Translations under genes and position numbers: made by a program
Notes under the pieces: generated by a model
What the model was told of the DNA's origin: nothing
Database searches by the model: none
What the model saw: only the letters and a program-made list of their open reading frames with translations
Source of the DNA: Lachnospiraceae bacterium
Lineage (GTDB): Bacteria > Bacillota > Clostridia > Lachnospirales > Lachnospiraceae
Assembly (NCBI GenBank): GCA_029219245.1
Contig: JAQXTA010000050.1
Span: 1 to 64,000 of the forward strand
Length of the DNA: 64,000 nt
Reading direction: 5' to 3'
Shown here: positions 25,900-34,023 of the stretch, piece after piece
How the letters are laid out: every line of letters begins with the position of its first letter
Position numbering within the stretch: the first letter of the stretch is position 1

Positions 25900-27132
25900 A
25901 TGAAACAGGCAATGAAAACCTATTTAAAAGTAACCATCAATTTGATAACCATGTTAGTGACGGTATTGTTATGCATTTTCCTTCTGCCAAAGATAATCGT
26001 TTTCTTTATGCCTTTTATCATCGGATGGATTATTGCATGGATTGCATCTCCGCTGGTGCGTTTTCTGGAAGAAAAATTGAAAATCAGACGTAAAGCAGTA
26101 TCTGCTTTTGTTATCATTGCCGTTTTGGCAGGTGTTGTATTGCTGGTATATGGTATAGGAGCCAAGCTGGTAAGAGAGACGATTTCCTTTATCAATGAAT
26201 TGCCGGTGCTGTGGCAGAACATAGAAAGAGAATTTAACCAGATAGGAGCAAATCTGGAAGTCGTATTTAGAAGATTACCACAGAATGTACAGGAACAACT
26301 GTGGAATTTTGGCAATGGACTGGGCAATTACCTTTCCGATGTTATTGGCAGTATCAATCTTGGCTCGTCAACGGTCAATGTGGTCGGGAGTATTGCAAAA
26401 CAGCTGCCGGATATTTTTATTGCAGTTATTATGAGCCTGCTTTCAGCCTATTTCTTTGTAGCGGATAAAGCTTATTTATCCGATTTTGCGAAAAAACATG
26501 TCCCGGAAGCGATTTATTATCGTTTTGATATGATAAGACGCAGCTTCCGGAAGGCCGTTGGTGGCTATTTTAAGGCACAGTTCAAAATCGAAGTGTGGAT
26601 ATATCTGGAGGTCTTTGTCGGTCTGTTGATTCTGGGAATCGATTATGCATTTTTGATTGCTTTTGGAATTGCATTGTTGGATTTACTTCCGGTTTTTGGT
26701 ACCGGAACGGTCATGATTCCATGGGCAATTATTGAAATATTAAGCGGCGAATACAAGCGTGCCATTGGACTGCTGATTATCTGGTGTGTGGGACAATTGT
26801 TACGGCAGATTATTCAGCCGAAAATTGTTGGAGATTCTATCGGATTAGATGCGATTCCTACCATTTTCCTGCTTTATATCGGCTATCATGTTGCCGGCGT
26901 CGCAGGTATGATTTTTGCGGTACCGATTGGTATCATCGTTCTGAATCTATATGAGGAAGGTGTTTTTGATACCACCAAGAAAAGCATGAAAATACTTTTT
27001 GCCGGTTTTAATAAGTTCCGCAGAATACGGGATGAGGACATGGCAGTTGTTTTCAGCTATGAAGAAGAAATAAAAGAGTCTTATCAGGAGGAAATCCTGA
27101 AACAGAAAAAAGAAGAAAAAAAGGAAAAATAG
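25900..27132 (+). CDS. AI-2E family membrane protein, sporulation protein YtvI-like
   Basis: Polytopic membrane protein of 410 residues with about seven to eight transmembrane helices and the AI-2E (formerly UPF0118/PerM) pattern: an N-terminal pair of helices, an amphipathic middle region (about 100-150), and the C-terminal GIDYAFLIAFGIALLDLLPVFGTGTVMIP segment. The best match by eye is YtvI, a mother-cell sporulation protein of unknown function in Bacillus. Other AI-2E members export autoinducers or drive Na+/H+ exchange. The acidic and lysine-rich tail (EILKQKKEEKKEK) is cytoplasmic. It lies in the engB-ytvI-dehydrogenase-truA gene string with very short gaps. Confidence 0.78.
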   Translation: MKQAMKTYLKVTINLITMLVTVLLCIFLLPKIIVFFMPFIIGWIIAWIASPLVRFLEEKLKIRRKAVSAFVIIAVLAGVVLLVYGIGAKLVRETISFINELPVLWQNIEREFNQIGANLEVVFRRLPQNVQEQLWNFGNGLGNYLSDVIGSINLGSSTVNVVGSIAKQLPDIFIAVIMSLLSAYFFVADKAYLSDFAKKHVPEAIYYRFDMIRRSFRKAVGGYFKAQFKIEVWIYLEVFVGLLILGIDYAFLIAFGIALLDLLPVFGTGTVMIPWAIIEILSGEYKRAIGLLIIWCVGQLLRQIIQPKIVGDSIGLDAIPTIFLLYIGYHVAGVAGMIFAVPIGIIVLNLYEEGVFDTTKKSMKILFAGFNKFRRIRDEDMAVVFSYEEEIKESYQEEILKQKKEEKKEK

Positions 27133-27144
27133 AGGAAAAGTGCT

Positions 27145-28128
27145 ATGAAAATTGCCGTTTATAATTGCAGAGAATTTGATGAAAAAGAATTATTTTTAAG
27201 ATATGAGAAAGAATTAGGGATAGAGCTTGTTTTATGCGCAGATGCACCATGCTTGGAAAATATACATCTGACTAAAGGATGCGAATGTGTAGATATTATT
27301 ACTTCCAAAATTACAAGGGAACTGATGGAAGCCTTTCATAAGAACGGCGTAAGATATCTGACAACCAGAACAATCGGTTATGACCATATCGACCTGGAAG
27401 CTGCAAAAGAGTTTGGAATTAAAGTCGGCAATGCGCCATATGGTCCCAATGGTGTGGCAGATTATACGGTTATGCTGATTCTGATGTCAATACGAAAAAT
27501 GAAACGAATTCTGGAGCGTACGAATATTCAGGATTATACGCTTGCTGGTATACAGGGCAGGGAGTTAAAAGATTTGACCGTTGGAGTCATTGGAACCGGA
27601 AGAATCGGAAGAACCGTTATAAAGAATTTGTCCGGTTTTGGCTGTAAAATGCTTGCCTATGATTTGTACGAGCAGGAGGAAGTAAAACAGTATGCAGAAT
27701 ATGTAAGTCTGGAAGAACTTTATGCGCAGGCTGATGTGATTACCTTGCACACTCCATTAACTGAGCAGAATTATCATTTGGTTGATGAGAAAAGTATTTC
27801 TAAAATGAAAGATGGAGTTGTACTGATTAATACAGCAAGAGGGGCTTTGATTGATTCGGAAGCATTGATTTCGGCGATTGAGTCAGGGAAAGTTGGAGCA
27901 GCCGGTCTGGATGTTGTAGAAAATGAGTTTGGATTATACTATTATGACCATAAATCGGATATATTAGATAATAGAGAGCTGGCAATCTTGCGTGGCTTTC
28001 CGAATGTGACCGTTTCACATCATATGGCTTTTTATACAGATAATTGCGTAGAAACGGTAGTAAGAGACTCTCTGCTTAGCTGTAAGCTTTTTGTAGAAGG
28101 ACAGCCAAATCCATGGGAGGTTGCCTGA
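27145..28128 (+). CDS. NAD-dependent D-2-hydroxyacid dehydrogenase (D-lactate dehydrogenase-like)
   Basis: A 327-residue Rossmann-fold enzyme that reduces a 2-keto acid such as pyruvate to the D-hydroxyacid. The NAD-binding motif is GVIGTGRIGRTVIKN (about 149-163). Catalytic residues are in NTARGALID (Arg about 233), GLDVVENE (Glu about 262) and SHHMAFYT (His about 295). The TRTIGYDHIDLEAAKEFGIKVGNAPYGPNGVADYT segment is typical of D-lactate, D-hydroxyisocaproate and VanH-type enzymes; a fermentative role is most likely. The GAGGAAAAG upstream is a good ribosome binding site. The stop codon abuts the GTG start of truA. Confidence 0.88.
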   Translation: MKIAVYNCREFDEKELFLRYEKELGIELVLCADAPCLENIHLTKGCECVDIITSKITRELMEAFHKNGVRYLTTRTIGYDHIDLEAAKEFGIKVGNAPYGPNGVADYTVMLILMSIRKMKRILERTNIQDYTLAGIQGRELKDLTVGVIGTGRIGRTVIKNLSGFGCKMLAYDLYEQEEVKQYAEYVSLEELYAQADVITLHTPLTEQNYHLVDEKSISKMKDGVVLINTARGALIDSEALISAIESGKVGAAGLDVVENEFGLYYYDHKSDILDNRELAILRGFPNVTVSHHMAFYTDNCVETVVRDSLLSCKLFVEGQPNPWEVA

Positions 28129-28893
28129 GTGCGGAATTTTAAGCTGACTTTACAATATGAGGGAGCCCGTTATCAAGGATGGCAGCGGCAGGAGAGTACA
28201 GATAACACTATTCAGGGAAAGCTGGAGCTTCTGCTTTCTAAAATGTGCGGGCAGAAGATAGAAATTCAAGGCTCCGGCAGAACGGATGCAGGAGTGCATG
28301 CAATGGCACAGATTGCAAATTTCCATGCGGATACAGATAAAACAACGGAAGAAATTCTGGATTATATGAATCAATATCTGCCGGAAGATATTGTTGTATG
28401 TGCAGTGGAAGAAGTACCTGAACGTTTCCATAGCCGATTAAATGCCAAAGGGAAAGTGTATCGCTATCAGATTATCAATAGCAAGATTCCCTCCGTTTTT
28501 GATAGAAGATACGCTTATCAGATAGAAGAAAAACTGGACATTGAAGCTATGAGAAGGGCAGCAGACTATCTGGAAGGCACTCATGATTTTCAATCGTTTA
28601 CTTCGGCAAAAAAAGGGAAAAAATCAACGATAAGAACGATTGAATCCATTCAGATAGAGGAGCAGGGCGAAAAACTGGTACTTACTTATACCGGGAATGG
28701 TTTTCTGTATCATATGGTGCGAATTTTAACAGGTACCTTAATAGAAGTAGGACTCGATAAACGTAAACCGGAGGATATGGCGGCAATTCTGGATGCAAAA
28801 GATAGAAAAGAAGCAGGTTGTCTGGTGCCAGCCAAGGGGTTAACATTAATGCAGGTTCAATATGAAGGAGAAAACAAGTGCAAAAAAAGATAA
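28129..28893 (+). CDS. truA: tRNA pseudouridine(38-40) synthase TruA
   Basis: A 254-residue enzyme that converts uridines 38, 39 and 40 of the anticodon arm to pseudouridine. The catalytic aspartate lies in GSGRTDAGVHA near residue 53. YEGARYQGWQRQ near the N-terminus and NGFLYHMVRILTGTLIEVG in the second half are characteristic. The start is GTG 28129, directly after the dehydrogenase stop, with GGGAGG upstream inside that gene. The 3' end overlaps the next gene by 16 bases. Confidence 0.95.
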   Translation: MRNFKLTLQYEGARYQGWQRQESTDNTIQGKLELLLSKMCGQKIEIQGSGRTDAGVHAMAQIANFHADTDKTTEEILDYMNQYLPEDIVVCAVEEVPERFHSRLNAKGKVYRYQIINSKIPSVFDRRYAYQIEEKLDIEAMRRAADYLEGTHDFQSFTSAKKGKKSTIRTIESIQIEEQGEKLVLTYTGNGFLYHMVRILTGTLIEVGLDKRKPEDMAAILDAKDRKEAGCLVPAKGLTLMQVQYEGENKCKKR

Positions 28894-29375
28894 GAATCTT
28901 TTTTGCTATTTACATTCTATTTGTATTAAAAGTAATTATTTTTAAATATCCTTTTGAGCAGCTTTATGCAATTGCACAGACGTGGCGCAGGAATGTCGTG
29001 CTGGAAGGACTCGAGACAGCAAACTTTATTCCTTTTAAAACAATTAAAATGTATATAGATTATGCTTATAAATTAAATAGCTTTGAAAATCTCGCCGGAA
29101 ATATCCTTGTTTTTGTTCCGTTTGGAATCCTGTTTCCGATGCTTGGAAGAAAGCAGACTAATTTTTGGGATGTGTTCCTGAATGCTTTTGCTTTTGTGCT
29201 GGAGATTGAGATTTTTCAGCTTTTCAGTGCATTCGGAGCATTCGATGTAGATGATATTATTTTAAACTGCTTTGGTGCTGTATTGGGTTATATTATATAT
29301 CGAAAGTGTCGGGAGTGTGTGGGGATATACCGGAAGAAAAACAGAATGGAGGAAGAATATGGAAACAATTCTTAA
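28878..29375 (+). CDS. VanZ family membrane protein
   Basis: A 165-residue membrane protein with about four to five helices and the VanZ-like pattern: NFIPFKTIKMYID, then ENLAGNILVFVPFGILFPML, and FDVDDIILNCFGAVLGYIIY. VanZ itself gives low-level teicoplanin resistance in enterococci, but most genomic VanZ-domain proteins have unknown roles and this one is not in a glycopeptide-resistance cluster. The start is GTG 28878, inside truA, with AAGGAG upstream. It also overlaps the next gene by 17 bases, so the string is translationally coupled. Confidence 0.85.
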   Translation: MQKKIRIFFAIYILFVLKVIIFKYPFEQLYAIAQTWRRNVVLEGLETANFIPFKTIKMYIDYAYKLNSFENLAGNILVFVPFGILFPMLGRKQTNFWDVFLNAFAFVLEIEIFQLFSAFGAFDVDDIILNCFGAVLGYIIYRKCRECVGIYRKKNRMEEEYGNNS

Positions 29376-29949
29376 AAAAATCAAGGCAAACGTAGTCGTA
29401 TCAGCATTTTTGTGCATTGCGCTCGGGGTTGTGCTTATTGTCTGGCCCGGAATGTCGGTGCAGATAGCGTGTCGCGCTATCGGGGTGGTTCTGATTATTA
29501 TGGGTGTCAGCAGACTGCTACAGTTTATTTTTTACAGGGATGGAAGTCTTTTTTCTCAGATAAATCTCATTTTTGGAATTGTTATTACCATAATCGGTGT
29601 CTGGATTGTTTTGCAGCCGGAGAAAATTATTGCATTGATTCCAATTTTGATGGGAATCATTATTGTAATTCATGGAATCAATAATTTGCAGCAGGCTGTG
29701 AAGCTCTGTCAGGACAAATATGATAAATGGTGGATTGCACTTATTCTCGCGTTAGTAACGGCTGGATTGGGTATTGTGTTAATTTGTAATCCCTTTGAGG
29801 CTGTTGAAACATTAGTTCGTGTAATCGGCATCTTTTTAGTTTATGATGGTGCTTCCGATATCTGGATTATCTCCAGGGTTGCGCATACGGCAAAGGTGTT
29901 GAAACAGGAAGCAGAGGCATTGGACGTAGAAGCACAGGATATAGAATAA
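29359..29949 (+). CDS. DUF308/HdeD-like membrane protein
   Basis: A 196-residue protein with six closely spaced hydrophobic helices, such as FLCIALGVVLIVWPGMSV, LIFGIVITIIGVWIVLQPE and LIPILMGIIIVIHGI, matching the DUF308 (HdeD) pattern of repeated helix hairpins with GI-rich turns. HdeD contributes to acid resistance in Escherichia coli, but the role of these proteins in Firmicutes is unknown. ATG 29359 follows GGAGGAAG; the frame is open further back only as a shadow of the VanZ gene. Confidence 0.82.
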   Translation: METILKKIKANVVVSAFLCIALGVVLIVWPGMSVQIACRAIGVVLIIMGVSRLLQFIFYRDGSLFSQINLIFGIVITIIGVWIVLQPEKIIALIPILMGIIIVIHGINNLQQAVKLCQDKYDKWWIALILALVTAGLGIVLICNPFEAVETLVRVIGIFLVYDGASDIWIISRVAHTAKVLKQEAEALDVEAQDIE

Positions 29950-29953
29950 TTGC

Positions 29954-29982
29954 TTGCTTTTTGACGGGAAAATGTATATAAT
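29954..29982 (+). promoter_or_regulatory. Promoter of the small unknown gene
   Basis: TTGCTT (29954-29959) and TATAAT (29977-29982) are 17 bases apart, 33 bases before the start codon. A closer TTGACG (29961) lies too near the -10 to serve. Confidence 0.6.
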
Positions 29983-30015
29983 GAAACTAATCGGTAACAG
30001 GAGAGGAGTAATCGC

Positions 30016-30435
30016 ATGAGAATTGGTGGTATTGGCAATTATTACGGTACATATGTTTATAATCCCAATATTCTGAGTTCAAACAGTATGCAGAAGTTAT
30101 CCAGAATTTCGGATGATGTTCTGGATAAGAAAATAGATTATTCCGGACTTGTACAGCAAGAAAATGAAAATCCTCTGGAAATTGGTGAAACATCGGACTT
30201 TGAAAGTGTTCTGGCAAAACAGTTCAGCGAGGGTTATCAGCGTGCAGCGAAGATTTTTCCGGAGGGAATTACTCCGATAGAAGGTGGTTCTTCTCAAAAA
30301 GAAGATGTTTTGTCGATAGAAGAGAAAGTGCCTGGAGAAGGAAATGGCACGACAGATGCACTGTCGGAAAGCCGTAACATAAGCTACCAGATGCAAAGAG
30401 CAATTCAGGCATATGAAATGACAATGTCAGCATAA
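30016..30435 (+). CDS. Uncharacterised 139-residue protein
   Basis: Not recognised. It is soluble, without signal peptide or membrane segment, and acidic in the middle. The N-terminus is Gly/Tyr/Asn-rich (MRIGGIGNYYGTYVYNPN). It contains a low-complexity Glu/Gly/Ser stretch at about 85-115 and ends in a helix (SYQMQRAIQAYEMTMSA). AGGAGAGGAG lies upstream of the ATG and the promoter is good, so the gene is very likely real. The general shape recalls small secreted or filament-associated proteins of Clostridia, but no family can be named. Confidence 0.6.
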   Translation: MRIGGIGNYYGTYVYNPNILSSNSMQKLSRISDDVLDKKIDYSGLVQQENENPLEIGETSDFESVLAKQFSEGYQRAAKIFPEGITPIEGGSSQKEDVLSIEEKVPGEGNGTTDALSESRNISYQMQRAIQAYEMTMSA

Positions 30436-30450
30436 AAAGAAAGAACGAAA

Positions 30451-30481
30451 AATCCTCATTTGATTTTCAAGTGGGGATTTA
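30451..30481 (+). terminator. Possible weak terminator
   Basis: AATCCTCA and TGGGGATT can form an 8-bp stem with one wobble, followed by an AT-rich rather than pure-T run, just after the unknown gene. Confidence 0.4.
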
Positions 30482-30519
30482 TTTATATAAGAGAAAAAAT
30501 TTTTTGGTGTGAGAAAGAA

Positions 30520-31140
30520 ATGAAACGGGAAGAATTAGTATTACAACTGGAAAGAGAAAAATATACTGAAATCATGGAACGATATCATTTTAGTGAGAGC
30601 GATTTACCGATGCTGGAGATGGTCGGAAATTATTTGTTACAAGAGATTAAACCGGAGATGTTCTATGAATGCGCAGCAATGGTTTATGTGGTTGTGTCGT
30701 TGGGTGAGTCGGTCGACAAGCTGCAAAACCGGTATACCGAAGAAGGAAATCTTTTGGAAGCATATATGGTAGAGTGTATCAGTATGGAACTTTTAACGCA
30801 GGCATATGAACGGACCGGAGAAATCATTTATCGGGATACGGGAAAATGGCTGTCCGGATTTGATTTTTTGGGAGAAAAATATCCGCTGTCTTTGATGGAG
30901 GATATTTTTGAGGTTTTACAGCCGGAAGGGATTTGCTTTAATCATGCCTATATGCTGACACCAAAAAAAACAGTTGTTTTTGTAAGTCAATTGCAAAAAG
31001 AACGAAAAAATAGCATGTGTTATATTTGCAGTCAATGTTCTAACTATAATTGTATAAATAGACTAAATGAGTCAACAAAAAATGTAAATAGAAACATGAC
31101 ATATGGATATCAGCGAATTTTCGGAAAAAAGGAGCGGTAA
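30520..31140 (+). CDS. MetH activation-domain-like protein (corrinoid reactivation)
   Basis: A 206-residue protein resembling stand-alone versions of the vitamin B12-dependent methionine synthase activation domain. It shows the order AAMVYVVVSLGESVDKL, EAYMVECISMELLTQAYE, FLGEKYPLSLMEDIFEVL, and ICFNHAYMLTPKKTVVFVSQL, in which the last two match the SAM-binding face. It ends with a cysteine cluster CYICSQCSNYNCINR, as in related corrinoid proteins. Such proteins help reduce and remethylate inactive cob(II)alamin. ATG 30520 with AGAAAG upstream is preferred over 30460. The next gene encodes a corrinoid adenosyltransferase, which supports the assignment. The exact partner methyltransferase is not in the window. 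Confidence 0.6.
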   Translation: MKREELVLQLEREKYTEIMERYHFSESDLPMLEMVGNYLLQEIKPEMFYECAAMVYVVVSLGESVDKLQNRYTEEGNLLEAYMVECISMELLTQAYERTGEIIYRDTGKWLSGFDFLGEKYPLSLMEDIFEVLQPEGICFNHAYMLTPKKTVVFVSQLQKERKNSMCYICSQCSNYNCINRLNESTKNVNRNMTYGYQRIFGKKER

Positions 31141-31141
31141 A

Positions 31142-31672
31142 ATGCAGGAAAAGGGATTGGTGCATCTATATCATGGCAATGGAAAAGGAAAAACCACTGC
31201 TGCAATCGGACTGGCTGTTCGTGCAGCGGGAGCGGGCAGGAAAATAGCCTTTATGCAGTTTATGAAAGGGAATGATACTTCCGAACTGGAAGTCTTACGC
31301 CGGATAGAAGGGATTACTATTTTCCGGAGCGATAAAAATTTCGGGTTCTATGGACAAATGCGTGAAGAAGAAAAAAGGGAATTGAAACAGATTCATGAGC
31401 GATTGTTTGAACAGATAATCGAAGAGGTACAGCTTCGGAAATATGATATGGTTATTCTTGATGAAATAACCTATGCGTATCAGTGGAACCTTCTTGAACC
31501 CAAAAAGTTGGAGGAATGGCTGCAAAAAAGGCCGGGGCATGTGGAAATTGTTATGACAGGACGAAATCCTGCACCCTTTTTATTGGAGCAGTCAGATTAT
31601 ATTTCCAATATCGTATGCGAACGGCATCCCTTTGAGAAGGGAATTGCCGCCAGAAAAGGAATTGAATTCTAA
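31142..31672 (+). CDS. Cob(I)alamin/cob(I)yrinic acid adenosyltransferase, CobO/BtuR type
   Basis: A 176-residue P-loop enzyme that transfers the adenosyl group of ATP to the reduced cobalt of corrinoids. The variant P-loop is GNGKGKTTAAIGLAVRA at about 11-27. AFMQFMKGND, DMVILDEITYAY and HVEIVMTGRNPAPFLL are family landmarks. ATG 31142 follows AAAGGAG inside the upstream gene's last codons, so the genes are coupled. Full cobalamin synthesis genes are absent here; the enzyme probably serves corrinoid salvage. It converges on the LysR gene with overlapping stop codons. Confidence 0.9.
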   Translation: MQEKGLVHLYHGNGKGKTTAAIGLAVRAAGAGRKIAFMQFMKGNDTSELEVLRRIEGITIFRSDKNFGFYGQMREEEKRELKQIHERLFEQIIEEVQLRKYDMVILDEITYAYQWNLLEPKKLEEWLQKRPGHVEIVMTGRNPAPFLLEQSDYISNIVCERHPFEKGIAARKGIEF

Positions 31673-32487
31673 GCTTTCCTTGTAATACGATAGCAGTTGA
31701 TTTTGGGGGCTTCAAAATCCAGTAAGGAAATCTGTTTTAGCTGCTTGGAAGCAATATAAGGTGCAGCAATGCTTTCCGGTACAAAGCTGATGCCATGAAA
31801 AGCAATCAGGTAAGGAATCAGCTTTGTGCTGTTATCAATTTCAAATCCGAACTGATGGTGCGGCGGGAATAATTCTTTGATAAAAAGCCCCACTTCCTGC
31901 AAGGCAAAGTTACAATACAAATAATTCGTCTGTACGAGCATATCCTGAGAAATTCCATCATTATAGGAATTGTTATCATAGCTGGTAACGAGTGCCAGAT
32001 TATCGGTAGCAAACAGTTGACAGTCGTAACCCGCATGGTAAAACGGAATATAAGAATAAACCACATCCAACAGGTTATCCTGAATGGCCTGTAACAAATC
32101 ATTGGAGTGGCCGATGGTAATTTTGACAGCGGATTCGGGATGACTTGTCATATAGTCTTTGATAATTGGGAAAAGATGACATTCATAAATTGTATTAGTG
32201 GATCCGATGCGCATCGTGTTGGTATATTTTTGGATGGAGTTGATGTCTTTCAGTCCTGCTTCGGATAATTCGATGATTCTTTTTGCATAAGTAAGGAAAA
32301 TTTCACCTTCTTCCGTTAGTGTAACTTTTCTGCGGTTTCTCGCAAAAAGCGGTTTCCCAATTTCCTTTTCTAATTCTGCAATACGGTTTGTTACCGTAGA
32401 CTGTGCAATAAACAGGGAATCGGCGGTTTTGGTAAAATTGCGGTATTGCGCCAGAGCAATAAAAGTCTGTAATGACTGGGTATCCAT
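31669..32487 (-). CDS. LysR-family transcriptional regulator
   Basis: A 272-residue regulator with an N-terminal winged helix-turn-helix (LQTFIALAQYRNFTKTADSLFIAQSTVTNRIAELEKEIG, about 5-43) and a C-terminal co-inducer domain from about residue 88 (TMRIGSTNTIYECHLFPIIKDYM). It is somewhat shorter than the usual 290-300 residues. AAAAGGAG precedes the ATG. It is divergent from a GNAT gene across a 220-base AT-rich gap that contains an 18-base tandem repeat, a plausible binding region. Ligand and targets are unknown. Confidence 0.88.
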   Translation of the reverse strand: MDTQSLQTFIALAQYRNFTKTADSLFIAQSTVTNRIAELEKEIGKPLFARNRRKVTLTEEGEIFLTYAKRIIELSEAGLKDINSIQKYTNTMRIGSTNTIYECHLFPIIKDYMTSHPESAVKITIGHSNDLLQAIQDNLLDVVYSYIPFYHAGYDCQLFATDNLALVTSYDNNSYNDGISQDMLVQTNYLYCNFALQEVGLFIKELFPPHHQFGFEIDNSTKLIPYLIAFHGISFVPESIAAPYIASKQLKQISLLDFEAPKINCYRITRKA

Positions 32488-32633
32488 AAAAAAACTCCTT
32501 TTTTGGTACCGCGCGGCTGATTGCGCAGGGAATTTGTATACAGTAGAATAAAAATATAATCAGGAAAATGAATTACTGATATTTCAATAATTATATTTAC
32601 AAATATAATAGCATGGAGATATGATATATGCAA

Positions 32634-32667
32634 GCAATAGTATAGATACTTGCAATAGTATAGATAC
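32634..32667. repeat. Tandem 16-base direct repeat in divergent intergenic region
   Basis: GCAATAGTATAGATAC occurs at 32634-32649 and again at 32652-32667, an 18-base period. It lies between divergent LysR and GNAT genes, so it may be a regulator-binding element or a small duplication. Confidence 0.6.
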
Positions 32668-32711
32668 CAGTTTGTAAGACCGTTGGAATGGACAGAAAGA
32701 GGAGAAAAGGG

Positions 32712-33248
32712 ATGGAACAGGTAAAAAGCGTGGATATGGATCGGCAAATGATAGCGATAAAACAGGTGGGCTATGACAATGGTGACTTTATCATGTTATG
32801 CGAAGAATTAGATGCGTTCTTAAATGTGGCAATCGGTGGAGAGAGTAAACGGGAAAAATACAAAAAATTTAATCACTTGGATACGATGGATGTTGTGCTT
32901 ATTGCTTATGATAAAGAGAATCCGGTTGGCTGTGCTGCTCTTCGGAAATATTCTACAGAGAAAATCGAAGTCAAGAGAGTCTTTGTACGGGAAGAATACC
33001 GAGGACAAAATGTTGGAGGACAATTATTGGAGCAATTAATTTTGCAGGCAGAGAAAATGGGTTATTCCAGGATGATACTCGAAACAGGTGCTTTCCTGGC
33101 AGCATCAGTAAGACTGTATCAGCGCTGTGGTTTTGAACAGATAGAGAATTATGGTGCCTATAAGGATATGCCGGAATCTCTGTGTATGGGGAGAAAGATA
33201 GGAAAAGAGGTCAAGCCACATGGTCTGACCTCTTGCTTTCAATCATGA
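32712..33248 (+). CDS. GNAT-family N-acetyltransferase
   Basis: A 178-residue acetyltransferase with the GNAT core. The acetyl-CoA loop is VKRVFVREEYRGQNVGGQLLEQLI (Q/R-x-x-G-x-G/A type) at about 86-109, and the downstream strand and helix are GYSRMILETGAFLAASVRLYQRCGFEQIENY. The acceptor is unknown. ATG 32712 with GAGGAGAAAAGG upstream is preferred over ATG 32688. The stop codon lies within a hairpin that also serves the convergent thiT gene. Confidence 0.85.
   Translation: MEQVKSVDMDRQMIAIKQVGYDNGDFIMLCEELDAFLNVAIGGESKREKYKKFNHLDTMDVVLIAYDKENPVGCAALRKYSTEKIEVKRVFVREEYRGQNVGGQLLEQLILQAEKMGYSRMILETGAFLAASVRLYQRCGFEQIENYGAYKDMPESLCMGRKIGKEVKPHGLTSCFQS
33205..33236. terminator. Bidirectional terminator between GNAT and thiT
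   Basis: AAGAGGTCA and TGACCTCTT form a 9-bp stem overlapping the last codons of the GNAT gene, with an A-rich 5' flank and a T-containing 3' flank. Confidence 0.6.
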
Positions 33249-33944
33249 TTATTCCGTTGCCAGCTTTTTCACTCTTGCCATAGCATTCTTGACAGGTGGT
33301 AACAGTAGAAGAATAACGGTTATCAAACCCTCTGCCAGAATATAGGAATAATTATAGGCAATCGGGTATATGATGGCAAGTGACTGCGGAAAGGATTCCG
33401 GCATGTAATCCATCCAATATAAGTAGCCGCCGATGGTATGTAAAAGACCCCGAATCAGGATTGCAAAGAGATATCCCTTAATTAAGCCATTAGCTTTCTT
33501 ATAGAAGAAACCGGATAATCCAAGTGCAGCAAATGCCAGAATATAGTCCAGACATGCCTGAAGTGGAGAAAGAATGTAGCTTCCGCCATCCTGGACAAAT
33601 TGCAGCAGACCGTAAGCAAAGCCTGCAATCAGACCAATTTTCGGACCATAACAGTAGCCGATTAAGGTAACAAAAAGCATGGAGCAGAGTGTTATGGAGC
33701 CGCCCCAGGGCATTGGTACGATTTTGATATACGAGGTAGCAAAACCGAGTGCAATAGCAGCAGCGGAAAAGACAAGCTGTTTTGTGGAAAAGGTTTTTGT
33801 ATTTTTTGGGGTTTCATCTGCGTTGCCCTTACTTTTCAGAAAAGCAGTTAAAGCAACTAAAAGAATGATGATGGCAACGAATATAACGATGCCGGTGGTG
33901 GTCAGGGAATAGTATCCATCCTCCTGATTAAGAAATAGTGACAT
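33249..33944 (-). CDS. thiT: Energy-coupled thiamine transporter ThiT
   Basis: S-component of an ECF transporter, 231 residues with six to seven helices, which binds thiamine with high affinity and uses a shared EcfAAT module for import. ThiT-like segments are IKIVPMPWGGSITLCSMLFVTLIGYCYGPKIGLIAGFAYGLLQF and YILSPLQACLDYILAFAALGLSGFF, in which the W, Y and Q residues line the thiamine pocket. A long N-terminal helix (TGIVIFVAIIILLVALTAFL) precedes the conserved core, as in clostridial forms. AAGGAGG lies before the ATG but inside a hairpin. An upstream TPP riboswitch confirms the assignment. Confidence 0.94.
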   Translation of the reverse strand: MSLFLNQEDGYYSLTTTGIVIFVAIIILLVALTAFLKSKGNADETPKNTKTFSTKQLVFSAAAIALGFATSYIKIVPMPWGGSITLCSMLFVTLIGYCYGPKIGLIAGFAYGLLQFVQDGGSYILSPLQACLDYILAFAALGLSGFFYKKANGLIKGYLFAILIRGLLHTIGGYLYWMDYMPESFPQSLAIIYPIAYNYSYILAEGLITVILLLLPPVKNAMARVKKLATE

Positions 33945-33951
33945 AAAAAAT

Positions 33952-33974
33952 CCTCCTTCGTATACGCGAGGAGG
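33952..33974 (-). promoter_or_regulatory. Hairpin sequestering the thiT ribosome binding site
   Basis: On the minus strand CCTCCT (33974-33969) pairs with AGGAGG (33957-33952), which is the thiT Shine-Dalgarno sequence; the pairing extends by CG around a TATACG core. It follows the TPP aptamer, so it is the likely expression platform and acts on translation initiation. Confidence 0.75.
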
Positions 33975-34023
33975 GACAACATCGTATTGCAGAAAAGAAC
34001 AGATGAACTTTTCTGTAAATCTT

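Noticed and set aside
28878-29375. VanZ gene as part of a glycopeptide-resistance cluster, with the VanH-like dehydrogenase at 27145
   Set aside because: No D-Ala-D-Lac ligase or VanX-type dipeptidase is present, truA lies between the two genes, and both families are common outside resistance clusters.
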